Assembly (NCBI RefSeq): GCF_019264375.1 | Contig: NZ_JAHVAI010000007.1 | Coordinates: 124,001 to 188,000 of the forward strand | Direction of reading: 5' to 3' | From: Sedimentimonas flavescens | Lineage (GTDB): Bacteria; Pseudomonadota; Alphaproteobacteria; Rhodobacterales; Rhodobacteraceae | DNA length: 64,000 bases | Part shown: positions 17,204 to 25,900 of the stretch, piece by piece | How positions within the stretch are numbered: position 1 is the stretch's first letter | Layout: every line of letters starts with the position of its first letter | Program-made: the position numbers and the translations under genes | The notes under the pieces: model-generated | What the model saw: the letters and a program-made list of their open reading frames with translations, nothing else | The model's database searches: none | What the model was told of the DNA's origin: nothing

Positions 17204-18202
17204 GTGGCAACTTACTATACCGATCAGTTCTGGATCATCGATCCCTCCGCCCCTCCCCCTGCCGGCAGCACGCTTACGGTCTACGATTATCAGATCCTGG
17301 ATCGGACGGATGATTAGCTGATCAATGCCTTGGGCACCAACAGCCAGCGTGACGTGATCGACGGGTCGCGGATCGTAAGGTCTTATCCGGGCGATACCGT
17401 GACCGTCACCTATGCTGATGGCAGCACGGCGACCATCACGGGCGCGACCTTCTATCTGGCCGATGGCCGCGAGGTGTTCACCCCGACCGACGGCAGCGTC
17501 CTGCATGATGCGACCCTTGTTCGCACGACCTATGTCACGGTGCAGGGCTCGATGAATGTCGGATCCCTGGCGCCGGTGTGTTTGACCCGTGGCTGCATGA
17601 TCGACACAACCGATGGCAGCCGCCCGGTCGAGACGCTTCGGGCGGGCGATCTGATACTCAGCCCGACCGGCGTGCCGCAGGCCTTGCGCGCGGTGTTCTC
17701 GCGCAAGATCGACCCGCGCGAGCTGCGCTCCAACCCCGCCTTGCTGCCGGTTCGGATCGCAGCGGGTGCGCTTGGGCCGGGGTTGCCGACGCGCGATCTG
17801 CTGGTTTCGCGCCAGCATCGGATGCTGGTTCGCTCCGCCATCGCCGCGCGGATGTTCGGCGCGCCCGAGGTGCTCGTCCCCGCGATCATGCTGACCGCAC
17901 TTCCCGGTATCGCCGTGGAGGAAACAGCAACCGAGGTGGAGTACTTCCATCTGGTTTTCGACCAGCACGCCCTGATCATGGCCGAGAACGCACCGACCGA
18001 GAGCCTCTTTCCGGGCAAGCAGGCCCTCAGATCGCTTGCCCCGGCGGCGGTTGAGGAGCTTTTCACGATCTTCCCCGAACTGGCCGGGCAAAGGTTTGAT
18101 GTCGCGCCTGCGCGACCGCTCGCGCAGGGGAGAAAGGCGCGCCATCTGATCGAGCGTCACGCCGCCAACGGAAAGCCACTGCTTGGAAGTGCGGCGGCCT
18201 GA
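17204..18202 (+). pseudogene. Hint-domain protein interrupted by an in-frame TAG
   Basis: A GTG start with AGGAG upstream opens a frame (MATYYTDQFWIIDPSAPPP) that matches the usual N-terminus of Rhodobacterales Hint-domain proteins. Codon 38 is TAG at 17315-17317. The same frame goes on unbroken to 18202, with VTVTYADGSTATITG, FYLADGREVFTPTDG, then the Hint_2 core (Cys in PVCLTRGCMIDT, RPVETLRAGDLIL, SRQHRMLVRS, EYFHLVFDQHALI). The full product would be about 332 residues. Re-initiation at a TTG (17330) has no ribosome site. Such proteins are thought to self-process and may be exported; here the gene is broken by one base or needs read-through. A hairpin terminator follows. Confidence 0.8.
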
Positions 18203-18273
18203 TCACGGCAGGCCAGCAAACGATTCCATATCCGCACCTGCCGCGCTGGTCTTTCGCCAAATGATCCGTGGAC

Positions 18274-18304
18274 GGCGGCAAGCCCGCCCCGGCCGCCGCC
18301 TTTT
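18274..18304 (+). terminator. Candidate terminator after the Hint gene
   Basis: GGCGGC (18274-18279) can pair with GCCGCC (18295-18300), followed by TTTT. It lies 72 bases after the Hint-gene stop. Confidence 0.45.
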
Positions 18305-18419
18305 GGCAAGCGAAACCGCGGGCTTCAAGCCGTTCAGATCGGGTATTGGAACGGCGGGGCCGGATTCGTATCGGCCTGAAACCGGGACCGGTTTAGAGCC
18401 TTGCCAAGAAATTCAAAAC

Positions 18420-18452
18420 GCCGCTCAAGCTATTCGCTTGAGCGGCTTTTTT
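18420..18452. terminator. Strong terminator beside tRNA-Leu
   Basis: A perfect 11-bp stem (18420-18430 with 18436-18446) around a TATTC loop is followed on the plus strand by six T. On the minus strand it is followed by GTTTTG, just past the tRNA 3' end, so it can end tRNA-Leu transcription and also stop rightward transcripts. Confidence 0.8.
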
Positions 18453-18455
18453 GTT

Positions 18456-18540
18456 TGGTGCCCAGGAGAGGACTCGAACCTCCACGCCTTGCGGCACACG
18501 GACCTGAACCGTGCGCGTCTACCAATTCCGCCACCTGGGC
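18456..18540 (-). tRNA. tRNA-Leu (CAG)
   Basis: Read leftward, an 85-base cloverleaf with acceptor GCCCAGG pairing with CCTGGGC, D-loop GGTAGACGC, anticodon loop TTCAGGT (anticodon CAG, plus-strand bases 18504-18506), a long variable arm GTGCCGCAAGGCGT as in Leu tRNAs, T-loop GTTCGAGTC, and an encoded CCA. Confidence 0.96.
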
Positions 18541-18700
18541 CGGTGTCGTGAGGGGCGATTTAGCCGGGGGCGCAGGGACTGTCAACGGGGGTTTGAAAGA
18601 TTTTCTGCGCTTCGCTCCGCGACCCGGCCTTTGGCCTTGTTTGACAAGGGGCTTGGCGCTAATCAGGGAGCAACTTTTTGCAATTGAAAGGCCAAAGCCG

Positions 18701-19687
18701 ATGTCGAAGCTGGTCACGATCTATGGCGGTTCCGGATTCCTCGGGCGTTACATCGCCCGGCGTATGGCAAAGGACGGCTGGCGCGTGCGCGTCGCAGTCC
18801 GCCGCCCGAACGAGGCATTGTTCGTGAAGCCCTACGGCGCCGTCGGTCAGGTCGAGCCGGTTCTGTGCAACATCCGCGACCACGTCAGCGTGCGCGAGGC
18901 GATGCGCGGCGCGGATGCGGTGGTCAACTGCGTCGGCATCCTCGTGAACGAAGGCCCGAACCGTTTCGACGCGGTGCAGGCCGATGGGGCAGGGCTGATC
19001 GCGCGCATTGCGGCGAAAGAGGGCGTCAAGTCGCTCGTGCATGTTTCGGCCATTGGCGCGGATGCGGAATCGGACAGCAACTACGCACGCACCAAGGCCC
19101 TGGGCGAGGCCGAAGTGCTCAAATACTTCCCGAGTGCGATGATCCTGCGCCCCTCGATCCTGTTCGGGACCGAGGACGGCTTCTTCAACAAGTTTGCGGC
19201 TATGGCCAAGTTCGGCCCGATTCTGCCCGTCGCGGGCGGCGATACTCGCTTCCAGCCGGTCTGGGTCGATGACGTGGCACAGGCCGCGGTGATGGGCGCC
19301 GAGGGCAAGGCCGCTGGCGTCTATGAACTCGGTGGCCCCGATGTCGATACGTTCAAGGGGCTGATCGGCCGGATGCTCCCGGTGATCAACCGCCGCCGTC
19401 TGGTTGTAAGCCTGCCGGTCTTTGTTGCGAAGATCATCGCCGCCGCAGGCGACGTGGTGCAGGGCCTGACGCTCGGCCTCGTGACCAACCGCATCCTGAC
19501 GCTCGACCAGCTGACGAACCTGCAAAAGGACAACGTCGTGTCGGAAGGCGCCAAGTCTTTCGCAGATCTGGGCATCAAGCCGACGCCGCTTGGTGCCGTG
19601 CTGCCCGACTATCTGTGGCGTTTCCGCCCGCATGGCCAGTATGACGCCATTCAGGCCTCGGCAAAGAATATGCGCAAGACTTCGTAA
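18701..19687 (+). CDS. NDUFA9-like NAD(P)-binding complex I-associated protein
   Basis: A 328-residue atypical short-chain dehydrogenase/reductase with the Rossmann motif [16 protein letters not shown] at the N-terminus, then [32 protein letters not shown] and [18 protein letters not shown]. This pattern is that of the complex I NDUFA9 subunit family found in alphaproteobacteria. The catalytic Tyr/Lys pattern of enzymes is altered (YARTK), fitting a structural or NADPH-binding role. It starts at an ATG after GAAAGG. Its stop shares one base with the uppP start (TAATG), so the two are translationally coupled. Confidence 0.85.
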   Translation: MSKLVTIYGGSGFLGRYIARRMAKDGWRVRVAVRRPNEALFVKPYGAVGQVEPVLCNIRDHVSVREAMRGADAVVNCVGILVNEGPNRFDAVQADGAGLIARIAAKEGVKSLVHVSAIGADAESDSNYARTKALGEAEVLKYFPSAMILRPSILFGTEDGFFNKFAAMAKFGPILPVAGGDTRFQPVWVDDVAQAAVMGAEGKAAGVYELGGPDVDTFKGLIGRMLPVINRRRLVVSLPVFVAKIIAAAGDVVQGLTLGLVTNRILTLDQLTNLQKDNVVSEGAKSFADLGIKPTPLGAVLPDYLWRFRPHGQYDAIQASAKNMRKTS

Positions 19688-20487
19688 TGAATGATACGAT
19701 CATCGCGGGCCTGCTTGGCCTGCTTGAGGGTCTGACCGAGTTCATACCCGTTTCCTCGACCGGCCATATCCTCTTGGCCGGTCATTTTCTTGGCTTCACC
19801 TCGTCGGGCAAGACCTTCGAGGTGCTGATTCAGCTGGGGGCGATCCTGGCGATCGTCGGCGTCTATGCGCAGCGACTGATCCATGTGTTCGCCTCGGCCC
19901 CGCAAGACCCGGCCGCACGCCGCTTCATCCTGACAGTGCTGGTCGCCTTCCTGCCCGCCGCCATCATCGGCGTTGCGGCACATGGGATCATCAAGACGAT
20001 TCTGTTCGAAACGCCCATCCTGATTGCCTCTATGCTGGTTCTTGGCGGGGTGATCCTGCTTTGGGTTGACCGGCTGAACCTGCCCGAGCGCGAAACGGAT
20101 GCGATGCGTCTATCCCCGACGCTGGCGTTCAAGATCGGGTTGTTCCAATGCCTTGCGATGATACCGGGTGTGTCGCGCTCGGGCTCGACAATCGTTGGCG
20201 CCATGCTGATGGGCGTATCCAAGCGCGCCGCGGCCGAATTCAGCTTCTTTCTGTCGATGCCGACCATGGCAGGCGCATTCACCTACGATCTCTACAAGAG
20301 CCGCGATCTGCTGAACGCCAAGGACATCGACCTGATCACGATCGGCTTCGTAGCTGCCTTCATTTCGGGTATCTTCGTGGTGCGAGGCCTCTTGGATTTC
20401 GTTGGGCGTCACGGATACGCGGCCTTCGGCTGGTGGCGAATCATCGTCGGAACGGCCGCTCTGGCCCTGATTTATGCAGGTTACTGA
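19687..20487 (+). CDS. uppP: Undecaprenyl-diphosphatase
   Basis: A 266-residue membrane protein of the UppP/BacA family. The first motif [19 protein letters not shown] and the second motif [20 protein letters not shown] carry the conserved Glu, His, Arg and Ser residues of the active site. It removes a phosphate from undecaprenyl-PP to recycle the lipid carrier for peptidoglycan and polysaccharides. It has about seven to eight transmembrane helices and normal length. It is coupled to the upstream NDUFA9-like gene. Confidence 0.95.
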   Translation: MNDTIIAGLLGLLEGLTEFIPVSSTGHILLAGHFLGFTSSGKTFEVLIQLGAILAIVGVYAQRLIHVFASAPQDPAARRFILTVLVAFLPAAIIGVAAHGIIKTILFETPILIASMLVLGGVILLWVDRLNLPERETDAMRLSPTLAFKIGLFQCLAMIPGVSRSGSTIVGAMLMGVSKRAAAEFSFFLSMPTMAGAFTYDLYKSRDLLNAKDIDLITIGFVAAFISGIFVVRGLLDFVGRHGYAAFGWWRIIVGTAALALIYAGY

Positions 20488-20647
20488 CAGTTAGGTACTG
20501 CATGCTGACCTAATTTTGACTCTTTCCGGGGTCAACTGCGATGCTCGGTCGCATTTTTATGCCATTTACGACAGTATTGCTGACTTTTATTTTCCACAGA
20601 CCCGGTGTAACCATGCGCACCCGATCCATTCGAAGGGAGGCACGGCC

Positions 20648-22081
20648 ATGGCAAAGGAACGCATGCTCAAGTTCGTCCATACGGCGAAGGAGATGCCCGA
20701 GAAGCGTGACGCAAGTGTGCGCTCCCACGACTTCAACGAGATTTATCGCGAGTTCGCCGACGCGAAAGCCGCCGAGCAATCCTCGCGCTGCTCGCAATGT
20801 GGCGTGCCCTATTGCCACACGCACTGCCCGCTGCATAACAACATCCCCGACTGGCTGCGACTGACCGCCGCGGGCCGCCTGCAAGAGGCCTATGAACTCA
20901 GCCAGGCCACCAACACCTTCCCCGAGATCTGCGGCCGTATCTGCCCGCAGGACCGCCTGTGCGAAGGCAATTGCGTGATCGAGCAGTCCGGCCACGGCAC
21001 CGTCACCATCGGCGCCATCGAGAAATACATCACCGACACCGCCTGGGACATGGGCTGGGTGAAGCCCGTCAAACCGGCGGTCGAGCGCGCGGAATCGGTG
21101 GGCATCATCGGTGCCGGTCCGGGTGGCCTTGCCGCCGCAGATGTGCTGCGCCGCGCGGGCCTGCAAGTCACCGTCTATGACCGCTACGACCGCGCGGGCG
21201 GCCTGCTGACCTACGGCATCCCCGGCTTCAAGCTGGAGAAAGACGTCGTCATGCAGCGCGTCGATCAGCTGGCGCAGGGTGGCGTCGAATTCGTGCTGAA
21301 CTGCAATGTCGGCGAGGACATCAGCTTTGACGCGATCCGCGGCAAGCATGACGCCGTCATCATCGCCACGGGCGTCTACAAGACCCGCGATCTGACCGAT
21401 CCGGGCGCGGATGCCGAGGGCATCGTGCGCGCGATCGACTATCTGACCGTGTCGAACAAGCTCAGCTTTGGCGACGAGGTGCCGGAATTCGCCGATGGCA
21501 CCTATAATGCCGAGGGCAAGAATGTCGTCGTCATCGGCGGCGGCGATACCGCGATGGACTGCGTGCGTACCGCGATCCGCCAGGGCGCCAAGTCGGTCAA
21601 GTGCCTCTACCGCCGCGACCGCACGAACATGCCCGGCTCGCAGCGTGAAGTGCAGAACGCCGAGGAAGAGGGCGTCGAATTCGTCTGGATGGCCGCGCCC
21701 AAGGGCTTTGCGGGCAATCCGGTCGCCTCGGTCACGGTGCAGCGCATGAAACTGGGCGCGCCGGACGCCTCGGGCCGCCAATCGCCCGAGCCGATCGAGG
21801 GCGGCATCTACGAAGAGCCCGCCGATCTGGTGATCAAGGCGCTTGGCTTCGAGCCTGAAGACCTACCCAAGCTCTGGGGTGTGGACGGGCTGGAAGTGAC
21901 CCGCTGGGGCACCATCAAGGCGTCGTTTGGAACGCATAAGACGAGCCTGCCGGGCGTATTCGCCGTGGGCGATATCGTTCGCGGCGCAAGCCTTGTGGTC
22001 TGGGCGATCCGCGACGGGCGCGAAGCGGCCGACTCGGTCGTCAAGTTCATCGACGGCGCGGCGGCGGTTGCCGCCGAGTGA
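20648..22081 (+). CDS. gltD: Glutamate synthase (NADPH) small subunit
   Basis: A 477-residue flavoprotein. The N-terminal cysteine clusters CSQCGVPYCHTHC and CGRICPQDRLCEGNC bind [4Fe-4S] centres; the FAD motif GIIGAGPGGLAAADVLRRAG and the NADPH motif VVVIGGGDTAMDCVRTA follow. The subunit takes electrons from NADPH and passes them to GltB. It starts at an ATG with GGAGG 8-12 bases upstream. It leads a cluster with a small periplasmic protein gene and gltB. The 160-bp upstream gap has a TTAGGT/ACCTAA inverted repeat at 20491-20513. Confidence 0.96.
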   Translation: MAKERMLKFVHTAKEMPEKRDASVRSHDFNEIYREFADAKAAEQSSRCSQCGVPYCHTHCPLHNNIPDWLRLTAAGRLQEAYELSQATNTFPEICGRICPQDRLCEGNCVIEQSGHGTVTIGAIEKYITDTAWDMGWVKPVKPAVERAESVGIIGAGPGGLAAADVLRRAGLQVTVYDRYDRAGGLLTYGIPGFKLEKDVVMQRVDQLAQGGVEFVLNCNVGEDISFDAIRGKHDAVIIATGVYKTRDLTDPGADAEGIVRAIDYLTVSNKLSFGDEVPEFADGTYNAEGKNVVVIGGGDTAMDCVRTAIRQGAKSVKCLYRRDRTNMPGSQREVQNAEEEGVEFVWMAAPKGFAGNPVASVTVQRMKLGAPDASGRQSPEPIEGGIYEEPADLVIKALGFEPEDLPKLWGVDGLEVTRWGTIKASFGTHKTSLPGVFAVGDIVRGASLVVWAIRDGREAADSVVKFIDGAAAVAAE

Positions 22082-22194
22082 TCAGGGTGCATCGGCGGGG
22101 GTAGCCATGCCGATGCGCGCCAGCGGTCCGGCGAACTGCCGGACATCATCGGGTCAGCGCGACTGACCCAACAGGTTTCGAAAGGGTGTTTGCG

Positions 22195-22911
22195 GTGATC
22201 GCACGAGCGGCAATTCTGGCAACGGTTGGGGGGCTCTGCGCCGCCCTGCCGGCGGCTGCCGCCTCGTTCACGCCGCCACCCGGATGCGAGCTGGAAATGA
22301 CCGTGCAATTGCATGACTGCCAGGTCGCGAACCACTATCGCTGCGAGACCGACCCCGCCGGCTATCGCAACATCGCATTTGCCGATGGCTCTGGCGTCTT
22401 CTTCATCTCGAAGCTCGACAGCGAGACCCGCTGGATGCTGAGCTACAGCCCCGAGACCGGCGAGATCGACCGGCTGGATCAGGATGGCTCGGCCGATCAT
22501 GCCTCGTTCAGCGCGCTTCTGGCCGATGGCCGCGACGACTACGACTTCGTCACGCGCAACAACTTCGGCGACGTGCGCCGCAACGTGGGCTACGACCGGT
22601 TGACCGGCGAGAGTGTCACCATCGACGGCGTCGTGCTGGAGCGGTGCGAGTTCGACATGACCGTCGAGGACGAGGCCGGGAACTTCCTGGCCCATCGCAA
22701 GGGGCTGCAACTGATCAGCCGCAAGCTGCGCCTGTTCTTTGCCGATACCGAGCAATTCGAGAACGTCTTTGGCGACAAGGCCTCGACCAGTATGGCCCCC
22801 GTGACCTTCGCCTTTCCCGGCGACGAGGGCTTTGGCGAGACCCGCCCGAAATATGATTGCGACATGCTGATGACCGGCGCGTCGCCCCTGAATGACCGAC
22901 CCACTCTCTGA
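22195..22911 (+). CDS. Conserved exported protein of unknown function between gltD and gltB
   Basis: About 238 residues from a GTG with AAAGGG 8 bases upstream; a second GTG lies at 22186. It begins with a clear signal peptide (IARAAILATVGGL to PAAAAS) and so should be periplasmic. The mature part has five cysteines in contexts such as PPGCELEM, LHDCQVAN, HYRCETD, ERCEFDM and YDCDML, suggesting disulfides. It is rich in Asp and aromatic residues with a beta-sheet feel (FADGSGVFFISKLDSETRWM). I do not recognise a characterised domain. The gap to gltB is 12 bases, so it is cotranscribed with glutamate synthase; why an exported protein sits there is unclear. Confidence 0.75.
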   Translation: MIARAAILATVGGLCAALPAAAASFTPPPGCELEMTVQLHDCQVANHYRCETDPAGYRNIAFADGSGVFFISKLDSETRWMLSYSPETGEIDRLDQDGSADHASFSALLADGRDDYDFVTRNNFGDVRRNVGYDRLTGESVTIDGVVLERCEFDMTVEDEAGNFLAHRKGLQLISRKLRLFFADTEQFENVFGDKASTSMAPVTFAFPGDEGFGETRPKYDCDMLMTGASPLNDRPTL

Positions 22912-22923
22912 GGAGGCACTGAC

Positions 22924-25900
22924 ATGACGAAATACGATGAAGCCTGGGTTGCCGCCGAGGAAGCCAAGCGCAAGTGGATGGACGAGAACTCGCTGTTCAA
23001 GCTGGACGACGAGAAGGCATCGTGCGGCGTGGGTCTTGTGGTCTCGATCGACGGCAAGGCCTCGCGCAAGGTTGTCGAAAACGGCATCGATGCGCTGAAA
23101 GCGATCTGGCACCGTGGCGCGGTCGACGCGGACGGCAAGACCGGCGACGGCGCCGGTATCCACGTGCAGATCCCGGTTCCATTCTTCTATGACCAGATCC
23201 GCCGCACCGGCCACGAGCCGAACATGCAAAAGCGCGTGGCCGTGGGCCAGATCTTCCTGCCGCGCACCGACTTCGGCGCGCAGGAACGGTGCCGCACGAT
23301 CGTTGAATCCGAAGTTCTGCGGATGGGCCACTACATCTACGGCTGGCGCCACGTTCCGGTGAACACCGAAGTGCTGGGCGAGAAGGCCAACGCCACCCGC
23401 CCCGAGATCGAGCAGATCCTGATCCGCTGCGAGAAGGACATCGACGACGAGCAGTTCGAGCGCGAGCTTTACATCATCCGCCGCCGCATCGAGAAAGCGG
23501 CGATCGCGGCGCAGATCGCGGGCCTCTATGTCTGCTCGCTGTCCACGCGCTCGATCATCTACAAGGGCATGATGCTGGCCGAGCAGGTCGCGGAATTCTA
23601 TCCCGACCTCAAGGACGACCGCTTCGAGAGCGCCTTCGCGATCTATCACCAGCGCTACTCGACCAACACCTTCCCGCAGTGGTGGCTGGCGCAGCCCTTC
23701 CGCATGCTGGCCCATAACGGCGAGATCAACACGATCAAGGGCAACGTCAACTGGATGAAGAGCCATGAGATCCGCATGGCCTCGAACACCTTCGGCGACG
23801 CCGCCGAGGACATCAAGCCGATCATCCCGGCTGGTGCATCGGACTCGGGCGCGCTGGATGCGGTCTTCGAGGTGATGGTGCGCTCGGGCCGCTCGGCACC
23901 GATGACCAAGACCATGCTGGTCCCCGAGGCCTGGTCGAAAGCCACGACCGACATGCCCAAAGCCTGGCAGGACATGTATGCCTATTGCAACTCGGTCATG
24001 GAGCCGTGGGACGGCCCTGCCGCGCTGGCGATGACCGATGGCCGCTGGGTTTGCGGCGGTCTCGACCGTAACGGCCTGCGCCCGATCCGCTATGTCGTGA
24101 CTGGCGATGGCATGCTGATCGCGGGTTCCGAGGTCGGCATGGTTCCGATCGACGAAATGAGCGTGCGCGAAAAGGGCGCGCTCGGGCCGGGTCAGATGAT
24201 CGCGGTCGATATGCGCGAGGGCAAGCTTTACCACGACAAGGACATCAAGGACCGCCTGGCCAACAGCCAGCCCTTCGGCGAATGGGTCGAGAAGGTGGTG
24301 GACCTGAACGCATTGATGCGCGATGTGCCGGAAAAGGCGATGTTCTCGGGCGCGGAGCTGCGCAAGCGCCAGATCGCGGCGGGCTACTCGGTCGAAGAGC
24401 TGGAGCAGATCCTCGCGCCTATGGCCGAGGACGGCAAGGAAGCTATCGCCTCGATGGGCGACGACACGCCGCCGGCGGTTCTGTCCAAGCAATACCGCCC
24501 GCTGTCGCATTTCTTCCGCCAGAACTTCAGCCAGGTCACCAACCCGCCGATCGACAGCTTGCGCGAAAGCCGCGTGATGTCGCTCAAGACGCGGTTCGGC
24601 AACCTCAAGAACGTGCTCGACGAAGACAGCAGCCAGACCGAGATCCTGAGCCTCGAAAGCCCGTTCATCGCGAACGCGGAATACGAGCAGATGCTGAAGC
24701 AATTCGGCGCCTCGGTGGCGATCATCGACTGCACCTTCCCGGCCAATGCCGATCAGGAAGCCCTGCGCGAGGGGCTTGAGCGCATTCGCGCCGAGGCCGA
24801 GGATGCTGTGCGTTCGGGCGCGCTGCATATCGTTCTGACCGATGAGCATCAGGGCCCCGAGAAGGTCGCCATGCCGATGATCCTCGCGACTTCGGCGGTG
24901 CATTCGTGGCTGACCCGCAAGGGCCTGCGCACCTTCACCTCGGTCAACGTGCGCTCGGCCGAGTGCATCGACAGCCACTATTTCGCGGTTCTGATCGGCT
25001 CGGGCGCAACCACGGTCAACGCCTATCTGGCGCAGGACTCGATCGCCGACCGGATCGAGCGCGGGCTGCTGGAAGGCAGCCTCGTGGACAACATGCGCCG
25101 CTATCGCGATGCGATCGACTCGGGTCTGCTGAAGATCATGTCGAAGATGGGGATCTCGATCATCTCGTCCTATCGCGGGGGTCTGAACTTTGAGGCCGTG
25201 GGCCTGTCGCGCGCCATGGTGGCCGAGTATTTCCCCGGTATGCATTCGCGCATCTCGGGCATCGGTCTGCACGGCATCCAGCACAAGCTGGAAGAGGTGC
25301 ACGTCAAGGGCTGGAAGGGCGGTCAGGACGTCATGCCGATCGGCGGCTTCTACAAGGCCCGCCGCACGGGTGAAAAGCACGCCTGGGAAGCACAGACGAT
25401 GCACCTGCTGCAATCGGCCTGTGACCGCGCCTCCTATGACCTGTGGAAGCAATACTCGGCGATGATGCGGGCCAACCCGCCGATTCATATCCGCGACCTG
25501 CTGGACATCAAGACGCTCGGCAAGCCGGTTCCGATCGAGGAAGTGGAATCGATCACCTCGATCCGCAAACGCTTCGTCACACCCGGCATGTCGCTTGGCG
25601 CACTGTCGCCCGAGGCGCACAAGCTGCTCAACGTTGCCATGAACCGTATCGGCGCCAAGTCCGATAGCGGCGAGGGCGGCGAGGATCCGGCGCATTTCGT
25701 GCCCGAACCGAACGGCGACAATCCGAGCGCCAAGATCAAGCAGGTGGCTTCGGGCCGTTTCGGCGTGACCGCCGAATACCTCAACCACTGCGAAGAGCTT
25801 GAGATCAAGGTGGCCCAAGGTGCCAAACCGGGCGAGGGCGGCCAGCTGCCGGGCATGAAGGTCACCGACCTGATTGCGCGTCTGCGCCACTCGACCAAGG

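Noticed and set aside
13430-17317. Recoding of TAG as a sense codon throughout this genome
   Set aside because: At least four sound genes in the window end in TAG (bioR, the sulfotransferase-like gene, the EnvC-like gene, rppH).
18456-18540. tRNA-Leu as an integration site
   Set aside because: No integrase, no repeat of the tRNA 3' end and only housekeeping genes next to it.
20537-20559. Small hairpin followed by T-run upstream of gltD (TGCGA/TCGCA)
   Set aside because: A 5-bp stem is too weak to call a terminator or attenuator without RNA data.
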